Shown: one piece after another, positions 25,892 to 34,700 of the stretch | How the letters are laid out: the number at the start of each line of letters is the position of its first letter | How positions within the stretch are numbered: position 1 is the first letter of the stretch | Assembly: GCA_030448105.1 (NCBI GenBank) | Contig: JAUJNP010000006.1 | Location: 147,250-211,249, forward strand | DNA: 64,000 nt | Direction of reading: 5' to 3' | From: Acidimicrobiales bacterium | Lineage (GTDB): Bacteria > Actinomycetota > Acidimicrobiia > Acidimicrobiales > Iamiaceae | The notes under the pieces: generated by a model | The model's database searches: none | What the model was told of the DNA's origin: nothing | The model's input: the letters and a program-made list of their open reading frames with translations, nothing else | Translations under genes and position numbers: made by a program

Positions 25892-27451
25892 TCAGGCCGT
25901 GGTCCGCCTGCTCCGGCTGAGGCCGAAGCCGGTCATGACCACGCCGACAGCCAGTACGGCCAGCGGCATCAGCGGAAGCTTGCTGCTGCTGTCAGCGGGA
26001 CGGTTCGAGAGGGCAGCTCCACCGAAGCCGGTGGCGACTCCGCCCGATGGGGACCCGTTGCCCCGAGGCGGGCCGCCAAGACCGCCGGGACCGGTCTCGG
26101 AGCCGGGGTGCGGCAGTGCCACGTAGGGGAAGCTGGCCTCGAATGCGACATCGTTGGCGTTGACGCCGTCACCGGAAGCCAGCGCGTCGACCAGCTTGAT
26201 GCTGCCGTCGGCCTGGATGGCCCCTTCGAGGGTCTGCAGCTCGATGTCGACGACGTCGTCGGTGAGCCTGCGCCCGTTCGGGAAGCCGCCGGCGTCGCCA
26301 CCGAGCACGCCGAGCCGGTTCGGGTCTGCGGTGACCGGAGTGTTGGTGTTCAGCCTGAGCTGCTCCGAAGGGGTCGCCTTGGTCGGCTGGTTCAGTCCCT
26401 CGATGCCAGTGAGGAACACCGCCACCAGGTCGTTGCGAGGGCTCGCCGGAGCCGGGATCCCGTAGATCTTCTCGATCAACTTCGGAACCTCAGGATCGGT
26501 GACCCGATCGACCAGACCCTGGACGTCGCCGTCGCCGGCCGGGGCCAAGGCGTTGAAGGCATCCTTGAGCTCTACGGAGCTGACCACTTCGTTCACCAGC
26601 GGGTTGCCGACTCGCGAGGTCTGGACCCAGTCGCCGGAGGGCTCGCGGGTTCCGTCGGGCTTGATGGCGAGCATCGACTGGCGCTCGCTGGTGGAGTGCA
26701 CACCGATGACCCCGCTGTCGTCCTGGCCGTTGGCCGCCAGCACCGCCTTCGGGACCTGGACGGCGATCGAGTTCACGTTCAGCCCGGTGAGCGTCGGGTT
26801 CCCCGTCTCGGACAAGTCGCCTCCGTAGAGGAGATCGAAGACCCGGAGGTCGAGGAAGAACGGGTCGTCGGCCTGGCCGGCAAAGGTTTGGGTGCCGTCG
26901 GCGCCCTTGCCGGTGGCGAGGGCCTGCTGACGCAGGTTGCCGTAGTTGGGCATCGATGCCACACCGACGTTGGATGGGGCCACACGGCCGTTCTCCACGA
27001 CGGTGGAGATCACGGCGCCGTCGGATCCGACGAGCTCGACCTTGTAGCTCTGCCTGAAGTTGAGCGTGGGGTCGTCGATGGAGTTCACCACGCCGGTGTT
27101 GTAGAGGAACGTCGACTTGTCCTGGAAACCGCCGGTGAAGGTGAAGCGGTAGGTCAGGTTCGGAACGGCGTCTCCGTCGGTGTCGATCTTGATGTTGTAA
27201 CGGCCCTCGTTGGCGAAGGGGTAGAAGTTCGGTCCGCCGGGCGGGAGCTGGAACGGGTAGAAGTTGGCGACGACCGTCACGGTGTCGGGGTTGTCGGGGC
27301 TGACGAACGCAAATGTGTCGGTGCCGTCGATCTGCGGGTCGCCTGCGACGACCGGCGCCTCACGGTGGCTCGACCCGAGCGCGGGGGTCGCCGACATCGT
27401 CACGATGACCGCCGCACCAAGTGCGGCGATGACCTTCTTCGTTCGTCTCAC
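25892..27451 (-). CDS. DUF4331 secreted protein with C-terminal wall-anchor-like tail
   Basis: 519 residues. GTG 27451 has GAGGT 6 nt upstream; the signal peptide reads VIAALGAAVIVTMSATPALG, cleaved near SSHREAP. The DUF4331 body follows (DPQIDGTDTFAFVSPDNPDTVTVVANFYP, SSHREAPVVAGDP). The C-terminus has SSKLPLMP, a hydrophobic helix and SRSRRTTA, i.e. a sorting-signal layout with a non-canonical LPxxP motif. Likely a sortase substrate. The biochemical function of DUF4331 is unknown to me. Confidence 0.85.
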   Translation of the reverse strand: MRRTKKVIAALGAAVIVTMSATPALGSSHREAPVVAGDPQIDGTDTFAFVSPDNPDTVTVVANFYPFQLPPGGPNFYPFANEGRYNIKIDTDGDAVPNLTYRFTFTGGFQDKSTFLYNTGVVNSIDDPTLNFRQSYKVELVGSDGAVISTVVENGRVAPSNVGVASMPNYGNLRQQALATGKGADGTQTFAGQADDPFFLDLRVFDLLYGGDLSETGNPTLTGLNVNSIAVQVPKAVLAANGQDDSGVIGVHSTSERQSMLAIKPDGTREPSGDWVQTSRVGNPLVNEVVSSVELKDAFNALAPAGDGDVQGLVDRVTDPEVPKLIEKIYGIPAPASPRNDLVAVFLTGIEGLNQPTKATPSEQLRLNTNTPVTADPNRLGVLGGDAGGFPNGRRLTDDVVDIELQTLEGAIQADGSIKLVDALASGDGVNANDVAFEASFPYVALPHPGSETGPGGLGGPPRGNGSPSGGVATGFGGAALSNRPADSSSKLPLMPLAVLAVGVVMTGFGLSRSRRTTA

Positions 27452-27718
27452 AGCTACCTCTTCCTGCTCGCGTACGCTCCACGGGGCGTGAGCGCTACGC
27501 ACGTTCTACCACAGAAATGCTGATGTGCCCGCCCCCAACATCGGGGATATCGACGCGGTCCATGATCTCGGGTCCGAGCCCACAGTGGGAGCTTGAGAGC
27601 CCTTGCAGTACCGTCGATCGATGTCGAACAGAATCGCGACGATCGCGACGAACCCGTCCAAGGGGCCGCGGTTCAACAAGACGAGGGACGTGGCGGTGGG
27701 GCCGTGCGGTCACTGCAG
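27452..27718. other. Divergent promoter region DUF4331 / NicO
   Basis: 267 nt without a gene. It contains the direct repeat ATCGCGACG-ATCGCGACG (about 27633-27650) and several TANNNT hexamers on the minus strand within 60 nt of the DUF4331 start. Confidence 0.3.
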
Positions 27719-29455
27719 ATGACAAGGAAGGCGCGCCGGAGACGCCTCGCAGGTCGAGCGCTGGCTGCGAGCGCGGCGGCGACGCTGCTCAGCCTGGCCT
27801 TGGCTACCCCGTCTTCCGCGCACCCGCTCGGGAACTTCACCAAGAACACCTCGGCCTCGGTGCAGGTCCGCCCCGACGAAGTGATCGTCGTCTACATCAT
27901 CGACCTCGCGGAGATCCCGACCCTCCAGGCCCGCCCCGACATCGACCGCGACGGCGACGACTCGCTGGACCCTGACGAGCGTAGGCGCTACGCCGAGAAC
28001 ACCTGTGACATGGCGGCCACAGGACTCGAGCTGACCGTCGCTGGTCGGCCGATTGCGCTCGAGCGCCGATCGATCGAGCTCTCCTTCCCCAAGGGCCAGG
28101 CCGGCCTCCTCACCAGCCGGCTGGAGTGCGAGCTCGGCGGGGCGGGGACCAAGATCGATGGCAGGACGACGGTGCGCCTGTCCGACGGTAACTTCGCCGA
28201 CCGGCTGGGGTGGCGAGAGATCATCGCCCTCGGAGATCGGACCACGATCGTCGACACCGACGTGCTGCGCGAGAGCGCCAGCGATCGGCTCACCAACTAT
28301 CCGAAGGCTCAACTGCAGTCGCCACTCCGCCAGCGCGACGCCACGATCACGGTCGAGCCGGGCGGACCGGCCTTGGATCCGGGGAAGGATGGTTCGCCCG
28401 TTCCCCTGCTGTCGGCCGACCGTCTGAGCTCGTTGATCTCCGAACGTAAGCTGACCATCCCGTTCGCGCTGTTCGCGCTGGCTGTCAGCTTCATCCTCGG
28501 CGGCTTCCACGCCGTGGCGCCGGGACACGGCAAGACGGTCATGGCGGCATACCTCGTCGGTCAGCGGGGGGCCCGCCGCCAGGCGCTGGTGCTAGGCGCG
28601 ACGGTGGCGGTCACCCACACGGGCGGTGTCTTGGCCCTGGCCCTCGTGGCCAGCAACTCGTCCATCGCACCGGAGCGCTTCTACCCGGTGCTGGGATCGG
28701 TCAGTGGCCTCTTGGTCGTGGCCATCGGCGTGGTCCTGCTCCGGCGGGCCGTTCAGTTCCGACGCATCTTTCCCACCCTGGGGCCCGAAGCGAGCCGTCA
28801 CCACCATCACGGCATCGGCGGCCACACCCACACCCACACCCACACCCACGCCCTTGCCACCGCATCGGTCGGCACCTCGGGCCACGGCCATGGCGAGGGG
28901 ACGCACGACCACGCTCCGGTACCGGCGGCAGTGTCCGACGAGCACCAGCACGCGAGCCACGACCAACACCGCCAAGACCCTGGAGGTCACGACCACGACC
29001 ACGACCACGGGCACGGCAACGGGTATGACCATGACCACAGCCACGGCCACGGCCACGGGCACAACGGACACGCTCACGATGCCCTCGAGGTTCCGGCTGG
29101 CGAACCCGCCGTCGCCTTGGGCCCAGGCATGCAGGCCCGCAGCATGATGGCGATGGGATTCGCAGGGGGATTGGTGCCGAGTCCGTCGGCACTCGTGGTC
29201 CTGCTCGGCGCCATCGCCATCGGGCGGGCGTGGTTCGGCCTTCTGCTGATCATCGCCTATGGCGCAGGGTTGGCCGCCGTGCTGGTGGGTGCCGGCCTGG
29301 TCATCGAGCGGCTCCGCTATCGCATCGAGCCGATCCTCGCCCGCCGTTCGAACTCCCGCCTGGCTGGCCTCGCAGTGAACCTCCCGATCCTCACCGCAGT
29401 TCTCGTAGTGCTTGGAGGCGCGTACCTGGTGGTCCGCGCCCTGGCTGTTGCCTAG
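27719..29455 (+). CDS. NicO/RcnA-type nickel-cobalt transporter with His-rich loop
   Basis: 578 residues. Signal peptide (LLSLALATPSSA), about 200-residue extracytoplasmic domain, then helices with the metal-site motif GGFHAVAPGHGKT near residue 264. Between roughly residues 359 and 456 a loop carries some 50 histidines in HTH, HDHDHGHGH and similar runs, and helices follow (GLVPSPSALVVLLGAIAIG). Family members export or import Ni2+/Co2+; the direction cannot be read. It is the second Ni/Co transporter within 10 kb. ATG 27719 is chosen; GTG 27704 is possible. Confidence 0.85.
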   Translation: MTRKARRRRLAGRALAASAAATLLSLALATPSSAHPLGNFTKNTSASVQVRPDEVIVVYIIDLAEIPTLQARPDIDRDGDDSLDPDERRRYAENTCDMAATGLELTVAGRPIALERRSIELSFPKGQAGLLTSRLECELGGAGTKIDGRTTVRLSDGNFADRLGWREIIALGDRTTIVDTDVLRESASDRLTNYPKAQLQSPLRQRDATITVEPGGPALDPGKDGSPVPLLSADRLSSLISERKLTIPFALFALAVSFILGGFHAVAPGHGKTVMAAYLVGQRGARRQALVLGATVAVTHTGGVLALALVASNSSIAPERFYPVLGSVSGLLVVAIGVVLLRRAVQFRRIFPTLGPEASRHHHHGIGGHTHTHTHTHALATASVGTSGHGHGEGTHDHAPVPAAVSDEHQHASHDQHRQDPGGHDHDHDHGHGNGYDHDHSHGHGHGHNGHAHDALEVPAGEPAVALGPGMQARSMMAMGFAGGLVPSPSALVVLLGAIAIGRAWFGLLLIIAYGAGLAAVLVGAGLVIERLRYRIEPILARRSNSRLAGLAVNLPILTAVLVVLGGAYLVVRALAVA

Positions 29456-29551
29456 CTCCCCTCGTCGGGACACCCGGGGACGTCAGCCTGCGTATGGGGT
29501 GGGCGCGGGCACTAGCTCACCGGTCGGTCGCCTGAACCTCGATAGACCGGG

Positions 29552-30241
29552 TCACGGGAGGGGCCGGGTCAGTTCGGGGAGGAGGCCGGCGTGGGCTGCG
29601 ACGACCAGAAGCTCGACGGTGTTGGTGACGTCGAGGGCTCGACGGAGGCTCTTGATGTGATCGCGGCAGGTGTCCAGTTGGATGCCGAGCGCTCGTGCTG
29701 TTTGGTCGGGGGTGGACCCGGCGGCGAGGTGGCGGAGCACCTGGTGCTGGCGGGGGGTGACCGAGAGGTGGGCGGCGCGCACCACAGCGGCGTGGTCGCG
29801 GGTGGTCGAGTGTTCGATGACCGCTTCGTCGCGCCGGTGGAGGGTGAGGAGCTCGGTGAAAACACGGTCCAGTGGGCTGGAGGTGGGGAACACGGCATGG
29901 GCTCCAGCGTTGGTCATGACGTGGCCGAAGCGGGCATCGACATAGGCGGCGAGCACCACGAGCCGCGCCTGTGGGAACCGTTGGACGAGTCGGCGCGTGG
30001 TGTCGGTGACATCGGCGCCAGGGGCGTGGATGCTGTAGAGGACAGCGTCGACCTCGACTTCGTCGTCGACATCGTGGCCGGCACTGGAGTTCACGGAGGC
30101 CACAGCAGCGTCGGTGGCGATGGCGATCGCCAGGCAGTCACGGGTGGCCCGCTCGCTCTCCACCACCAGCACTCTCACCCTGGCGTCTGGTGACGGCGTC
30201 GGCCCGAACGGACTGGTGGAGGGTGGCAAGGGCGCGGTCAC
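29552..30241 (-). CDS. LuxR-family response regulator with atypical receiver
   Basis: About 229 residues from GTG 30241 (start uncertain; the frame is open to 30568). The receiver-like domain (VRVLVVESERATRDCLAIAI) has VLYSIHAPG where the phospho-acceptor Asp normally sits, so phosphorylation is doubtful. The C-terminal LuxR HTH is clear: LSVTPRQHQVLRHLAAGSTPDQTARALGI. It may be activated by ligand or protein contact. No histidine kinase is adjacent. Confidence 0.78.
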   Translation of the reverse strand: MTAPLPPSTSPFGPTPSPDARVRVLVVESERATRDCLAIAIATDAAVASVNSSAGHDVDDEVEVDAVLYSIHAPGADVTDTTRRLVQRFPQARLVVLAAYVDARFGHVMTNAGAHAVFPTSSPLDRVFTELLTLHRRDEAVIEHSTTRDHAAVVRAAHLSVTPRQHQVLRHLAAGSTPDQTARALGIQLDTCRDHIKSLRRALDVTNTVELLVVAAHAGLLPELTRPLP

Positions 30242-30472
30242 GTGAGGTGTTCGGTGCTGTGCCCGCCGGGGGACGACCGATGAGACCACTTGTAGGCGGT
30301 TCGACGGTGAATGTTGGACGGCGCAAGGAAGGACTACTCGAACCATCCTCTCGGTTGGCCGGCGGGGATTCCGTTCGTGCGTGGCTTCGATCGGCGGCTC
30401 GGGAGGGTTCCCTGCCTGGGTGACGCGAGAGGCAGACGGCTCAGACACTGGGCCAAGCCCCGTCCACACCCG
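30242..30472. other. Gap between LuxR gene and IS remnants
   Basis: About 230 nt. The LuxR frame stays open to 30568 on the minus strand, but the sequence lacks family resemblance. No gene can be supported. Confidence 0.3.
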
Positions 30473-30574
30473 CTGGAGTCCCGCCGACGCGCCATCGAGC
30501 TGGCCCGGGAGCGCCACAAGCCTGCCGCCGAGCTCGCCGCCGATCCCGGGATCAGCGAGAGCGGACACCGTTGG
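30473..30574 (+). mobile_element. IS3-family OrfA fragment
   Basis: SRRRAIELARERHKPAAELA followed by ISES is the helix-turn-helix start of an IS3-type OrfA (usual form RRRAVELAR...AELAKDLGISESCLRRW). Only about 34 codons remain. Confidence 0.6.
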
Positions 30575-30940
30575 GCCGGGTGTAGGTGGCTCTCATCTGC
30601 CTCCGCCTCGGGGAGCCCGGGCCACCCCTGCCGGCGGCGACCGGCGCCCACTGCTTGCCGGGGTGAGGTTGCAGGTTGAGGGGCCCGAACTCGTCCATGC
30701 AGATCACCACCGTCGGGTCGCCGGGGCCAGGCGGAGCCTTGCCGTCGGGATGTCGTAGAGCTCGAGGATCCGGTTCTTCTTCGCCTCGTAGTCAGGATCG
30801 TTGGAGACCTTGAACGTCTTGTTCACTTGAACGAGACGCCTTTTTCTGGGAGCAGGACCCGCAAACCCTCGTGGCTGATGTCGTCGATCACCCCCTCAGC
30901 CACCAAGAACTCAGCCAGCTTCGAGCCATCCCAGAATCAA
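30560..30940 (-). mobile_element. IS630-family transposase remnant
   Basis: Read leftwards through three frames: KLAEFLVAEGVIDDISHEGL and LLPEKGVSF, then KTFKVSNDPDYEAKKNRILE, then GPGDPTVVICMDEFGPLNLQ with the second-half Asp of the DDE triad. At least two frameshifts and loss of both ends. It marks the right edge of the lower-G+C block. Confidence 0.75.
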
Positions 30941-30998
30941 AACAGAACCCGCCGCCCCAGTGGTGGACGCCACCCTCACAACGTTGCCGGTCACGGCA

Positions 30999-31709
30999 CT
31001 AGGCCGCGGCGATCCGCCGGTCGAGGTCGGCGGCGAGGTCCCCGAGGGCGGTGCGACAATCGCCGGTGTAGGCGGGGCCGTGCATGAGGGCGAGCGTGTC
31101 GATGTCGAGCTCGGCCAGGCGGCGCACGGTGGTCCCGCTGTGCGGCGCCAGCGACGACGCTCCGAAGAGGTCCTCGGCGGCGATGGCCGGGCCGACGATG
31201 TCGTCGTCGCTCGTGGGCGCGTAGGCGCCGGTGCGGGTGAACAGGTCGCCGCAGAACAGGGTGCGGGTGGTCTCGTCGTAGAGCAGGCCCGCCTCCCAGG
31301 CGTGGGGCACGTGGGGGGTGTCGAGCCAGCGCAGGGCGTGGCCGCCGATGTCGATCACCTCACCGTCGGCCAGCGGGCGGGGCGGACGGTCGGCGAGGTC
31401 GGCCAGGGAGACCATGCACCCCGTCCGACCCTGCACGACCGTCGCCTGCGGCGCCACGCCCAGCCACTCGTTCATCGAACCGGACTCGTCCGCCTCCACG
31501 TGGCCGAAGGCCACCCAGCGCAGGGAGTCGGCGGGCATGACCCGCGACACCGCCTGGGAGGTGAGCGGGAACATCTGGCGGTGCCCGGTGTGGAACAGCA
31601 GCGGTTCGTCGCCGGTGACGAGGTACTGGTTGAAGCTGAAGTCGGCCTCGGCCACGTAGGTCGTGAGCTGGTGGACGCCGTCGGCGACCTCGGTCAGTCG
31701 GGTCTCCAT
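30999..31709 (-). CDS. MBL-fold protein resembling flavodiiron beta-lactamase domain
   Basis: 236 residues. FSFNQYLVTGDEPLLFHTGHRQMFP, the diiron-type motif HVEADESGS, DTPHVPHAWEAG and CGDLFTR fit the oxygen/nitric-oxide-reductase-like MBL group rather than the HxHxDH hydrolases. The flavodoxin part is absent. It may be an O2 sensor or a hydrolase. ATG 31709 has GGAGG 9-10 nt upstream. Confidence 0.78.
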   Translation of the reverse strand: METRLTEVADGVHQLTTYVAEADFSFNQYLVTGDEPLLFHTGHRQMFPLTSQAVSRVMPADSLRWVAFGHVEADESGSMNEWLGVAPQATVVQGRTGCMVSLADLADRPPRPLADGEVIDIGGHALRWLDTPHVPHAWEAGLLYDETTRTLFCGDLFTRTGAYAPTSDDDIVGPAIAAEDLFGASSLAPHSGTTVRRLAELDIDTLALMHGPAYTGDCRTALGDLAADLDRRIAAA

Positions 31710-31758
31710 GGGCGCGAACCTCCTGGGTCGCTCGGACAGCCCAAAGGTACTGCGCCGT

Positions 31759-31791
31759 GCAGCTTTGCTCCGGCTGAGCAGCTTTGCTCCG
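31759..31791. repeat. 19-bp-period direct repeat in divergent promoter region
   Basis: GCAGCTTTGCTCCG occurs at 31759 and 31778. The spacing is close to two helical turns. It lies between the MBL gene and the sigma-like gene, so it may be a paired activator or repressor site. Confidence 0.5.
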
Positions 31792-31896
31792 CCGGTCAGC
31801 GGGCGAAACTACACCGATGTTGTTTGTCACACCCCCTCCCCAGACTGGTGGGTGTTCGGGATCGGGGCTCCGGCCCTTCAATCGGGGGAGGATGCG

Positions 31897-32574
31897 GTGG
31901 ACGCACAAGGGTACGCACGGGTGAGCGGGTTGATGACGGCCATGGCCGGGGGCGACGTGGCCGCCGCCTTCACCTTGGAGGCGGAGTTCGCCCCGCAGCT
32001 GCGGGCGGCGGTGCGCCGGGTGCTGTCCTCGCGGGGAGCTGAGCTGTCCCGCCCCGAGATCGATGAGGTTCTGCACGACGTCGTCCTCGAGCTGCACGAG
32101 CGGGCCGGTGCTTGGCGGCCCGACGGGGGCGCGCTGCCGTGGGTGTGGGCGGAGCGGCGGATCGCCAACGTGGTCGACCGTCACCTGGGCCTGTTCGCCG
32201 ACCCGCTCGACTCGGACCGGGTGGCCGACCTGGAGGAGCAGGGCGCCGGGGCGGGGGCGGCCGGGGCCGGGGCCGACGTGGAACCGCCCTCCATGGTGCT
32301 CTTGGAGCGCCTGGTGGAGCGCGACGTCCGGTTGCGGCTCCTCTGCGAGGCCCTGGCCACGGTGGCCACGTTGCGCGACGGCGAGCTCTTCCTCGAGATG
32401 ACGGTGCAGGAGTGGCTCGGCGACCGGGCCCCGGCCACGTCGGTCGGGCCCCGCTTCGCCATGTCCCCCGACGCCGCCCGCCAGCAGAAGCGGCGGGTCA
32501 CCACCCGGCTCCGGCACCTGGCCGCGTCCGACGAGCGGTTCGCGCCGCTCGCCGAGCTCCCTTCGGTGGCATGA
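31897..32574 (+). CDS. Sigma-70-like region 2 protein
   Basis: 225 residues from GTG 31897 with GGGGGAGG about 6 nt upstream. Residues 30-100 ([18 protein letters not shown]...[17 protein letters not shown]...[17 protein letters not shown]) resemble region 2 of ECF sigma factors. The C-terminal part ([19 protein letters not shown]) is a plausible region-4-like helix set but is not typical. GAAACT at 31805-31810 could be an ECF -35, hinting at self-control. Translationally coupled to the next gene by ATGA. Confidence 0.6.
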   Translation: MDAQGYARVSGLMTAMAGGDVAAAFTLEAEFAPQLRAAVRRVLSSRGAELSRPEIDEVLHDVVLELHERAGAWRPDGGALPWVWAERRIANVVDRHLGLFADPLDSDRVADLEEQGAGAGAAGAGADVEPPSMVLLERLVERDVRLRLLCEALATVATLRDGELFLEMTVQEWLGDRAPATSVGPRFAMSPDAARQQKRRVTTRLRHLAASDERFAPLAELPSVA

Positions 32575-33026
32575 GCGCCGCCTCCTCGGTGCCGGTGCGG
32601 GCGCCGGCCGAGTCGGGCCTGCTCGGCGCCCGGGCCCGGCACCCCGCCGCCCGCGCCGGGCGGCCCGACCCCTTCGGCCTGGCCGCCCGGGTGGCCTCGG
32701 CCCTCGCCGCCGGGGGGGCGAGCGCTCCCGAGGTGGCGGCGGCCGCGATTGCGACCAGGGGCCTGTGGGGCATGGATCCCAGCCGCTTCGCCGCCGCCCT
32801 CGACCTGCCCGCCGGCCTCCTCGCCGCCGTCGAGGCCGGCACCGTGGAGGCCGGCCACCTGCCCCCGGCCCTGCGGCGCGCCGCTCCCTTCCCCGACCTG
32901 CTGTCCCGGCTCCAGGGCGCCCGGCCGGTCGGCTCGGTATCGTCGCCGGCACCGGGGTCGGCGACGGAGGCTCGATGGCACACGAGGTACGAGGGGTGGT
33001 GGCCGCGGCCAAGGGCCGGCCCGTGA
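32571..33026 (+). CDS. Small protein with possible helix-turn-helix
   Basis: 151 residues. [20 protein letters not shown]...[29 protein letters not shown] looks like an XRE-type helix-turn-helix. The last 17 codons overlap the start of mscR in another frame. Coupled to the sigma-like gene, so possibly its partner or antagonist. No family assigned. Confidence 0.5.
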   Translation: MSAASSVPVRAPAESGLLGARARHPAARAGRPDPFGLAARVASALAAGGASAPEVAAAAIATRGLWGMDPSRFAAALDLPAGLLAAVEAGTVEAGHLPPALRRAAPFPDLLSRLQGARPVGSVSSPAPGSATEARWHTRYEGWWPRPRAGP

Positions 33027-34057
33027 CGGTGGAGACCATCGAGGTGCCCGATCCCGGCCCGGGCGAGGCGCTGGTGACCGTGCAGGCCTGCGGGGTGTGC
33101 CACACCGACCTGCACTACCGCGAGGGCGGCATCAACGACGAGTTCCCGTTCCTGCTCGGCCACGAGGCGGCCGGGGTGGTGGAGGCGGTGGGGCCCGACG
33201 TCACCGACCCGGCCCCCGGCGACTTCGTCATCCTCAACTGGCGGGCCGTCTGCGGTGAGTGTCGGGCCTGCCGGCGGGGCCGACCGTGGTACTGCTTCGC
33301 CACCGCCAACGCCACCCAGCCCATGACCCTCGACGGCCGGCCGCTGAGCCCCGCCCTCGGCATCGGCGCCTTCGCCGAGAAGACGCTGGTGGCGGCCGGC
33401 CAGGCCACCAAGGTCGACGCCCGGGCCCGGCCGGAGGCGGCCGGGCTGCTCGGCTGCGGCGTCATGGCCGGGCTCGGCGCCGCGCTGCTCACCGGCGAGG
33501 TGGGTCCGGGCGACTCGGTGGCGGTGTTCGGTTGCGGTGGGGTGGGCGACGCCGCCGTCGCCGGCGCCCGCCTGGCCGGAGCCGCCCGGATCATCGCCGT
33601 CGACCTCGACGCCGCCAAGCTGGACCTGGCCACCGCGTTCGGCGCCACCGATACGGTCAACGCCTCCGAGGTCGACCCCGTCGAGGCCATCCGCGCCCTC
33701 ACCGGCGGCCACGGCGCCGACGTGTGCATCGAGGCGGTCGGCCACCCCGAGGTGATGGAGCAGGCCTTCTACGCGCGGGACCTGGCCGGCACCCTCGTGC
33801 AGGTCGGCGTGCCCAACCCCGACATGCGCATCGACCTGGCCATGATCGACTTCTTCGGCCGCGGCGGCCGCCTGAAGCCCTCCTGGTACGGCGACTGCCT
33901 GCCCACCCGCGACTTCCCGCTCCTGATCGACCTCTACCTCCAGGGCCGGCTCGACCTCGACCGGTTCGTGTCCGAGACCATCCCGCTCGACGGGGTGGAG
34001 GAGGCGTTCGGGCGCATGGAGCGAGGCGAGGTGCTCCGCTCGGTGGTGGTGCTGTGA
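32975..34057 (+). CDS. mscR: S-(hydroxymethyl)mycothiol dehydrogenase (formaldehyde detoxification)
   Basis: 360 residues, zinc-dependent medium-chain alcohol dehydrogenase. Catalytic zinc site [14 protein letters not shown] and GHEAAGVV; structural zinc loop [18 protein letters not shown]-binding [13 protein letters not shown]. It is close to mycobacterial MscR, which oxidises the formaldehyde-mycothiol adduct and S-nitrosomycothiol. ATG 32975 has GGAGG 4 nt upstream. The adjacent MBL gene is the usual mscR neighbour. Confidence 0.88.
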   Translation: MAHEVRGVVAAAKGRPVTVETIEVPDPGPGEALVTVQACGVCHTDLHYREGGINDEFPFLLGHEAAGVVEAVGPDVTDPAPGDFVILNWRAVCGECRACRRGRPWYCFATANATQPMTLDGRPLSPALGIGAFAEKTLVAAGQATKVDARARPEAAGLLGCGVMAGLGAALLTGEVGPGDSVAVFGCGGVGDAAVAGARLAGAARIIAVDLDAAKLDLATAFGATDTVNASEVDPVEAIRALTGGHGADVCIEAVGHPEVMEQAFYARDLAGTLVQVGVPNPDMRIDLAMIDFFGRGGRLKPSWYGDCLPTRDFPLLIDLYLQGRLDLDRFVSETIPLDGVEEAFGRMERGEVLRSVVVL

Positions 34058-34686
34058 CCCGGGGCCGGATCGAGCGCGTGGTCACCTCGGGCCTGTTCTC
34101 CCTCGACGGCGAGGACTTCGAGGTCGACAACAACATCTGGTTGGTGGGCGACGACCGGGAGGTGCTGGTGATCGATGCCGCCCACGACCACCGACCGATC
34201 GTGGAGGCGGTGGCGGGGCGCAACGTGCTGGGCGTGGTCTGCACCCACGGCCACAACGACCACATCAACGTCGCCCCCGCCTTGGCCGACGCGGTGGGCG
34301 CGCCCATCTGGCTGCACCCCGCCGACGCCATGTTGTGGGACGCCGTCCACCCTGGCCGTGCCCCCGACGAGCAACTGGGCGACGGGCAGGTGCTGCGGGT
34401 GGCCGGCCGGGACCTCGACGTCATGCACACCCCAGGGCACAGCCCGGGTGGCTGCTGCCTGCACGACGCCGAGCTGAGCACGGTCTTCTCGGGGGACACG
34501 CTCTTTCGCGGCGGCCCCGGAGCCACGGGCCGCTCGTTCTCGGACTTCGACCGCATCATCGAGAGCATCCGCACCCGGCTGCTGCCCCTGCCTCCCGACA
34601 CCGTCGTGCACACCGGCCACGGGGACGACACCACCATCGGCGACGAGGCTCCCGACCTCGACGAGTGGATCGCGCGGGGCCACTAG
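34054..34686 (+). CDS. MBL-fold hydrolase, mscR partner
   Basis: 210 residues. Zinc ligands [28 protein letters not shown] and [15 protein letters not shown] are all present: a glyoxalase II-like hydrolase. GTG 34054 overlaps mscR by 4 nt. It probably hydrolyses the S-formylmycothiol (or other mycothiol ester) made by MscR; the reaction is inferred from operon context. Confidence 0.86.
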   Translation: MTRGRIERVVTSGLFSLDGEDFEVDNNIWLVGDDREVLVIDAAHDHRPIVEAVAGRNVLGVVCTHGHNDHINVAPALADAVGAPIWLHPADAMLWDAVHPGRAPDEQLGDGQVLRVAGRDLDVMHTPGHSPGGCCLHDAELSTVFSGDTLFRGGPGATGRSFSDFDRIIESIRTRLLPLPPDTVVHTGHGDDTTIGDEAPDLDEWIARGH

Positions 34687-34700
34687 GGCGCGGCCAACCG

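Noticed and set aside
27495..27725. A 76-codon minus-strand frame between DUF4331 and NicO
   Set aside because: No ribosome site or -10 at the right distance, and it fills a divergent promoter region.
28797..29090. His-codon CAC/CAT repeats in the NicO gene as a CRISPR-like or satellite array
   Set aside because: The repeats stay in frame and encode a metal-binding loop typical of NicO/RcnA proteins.
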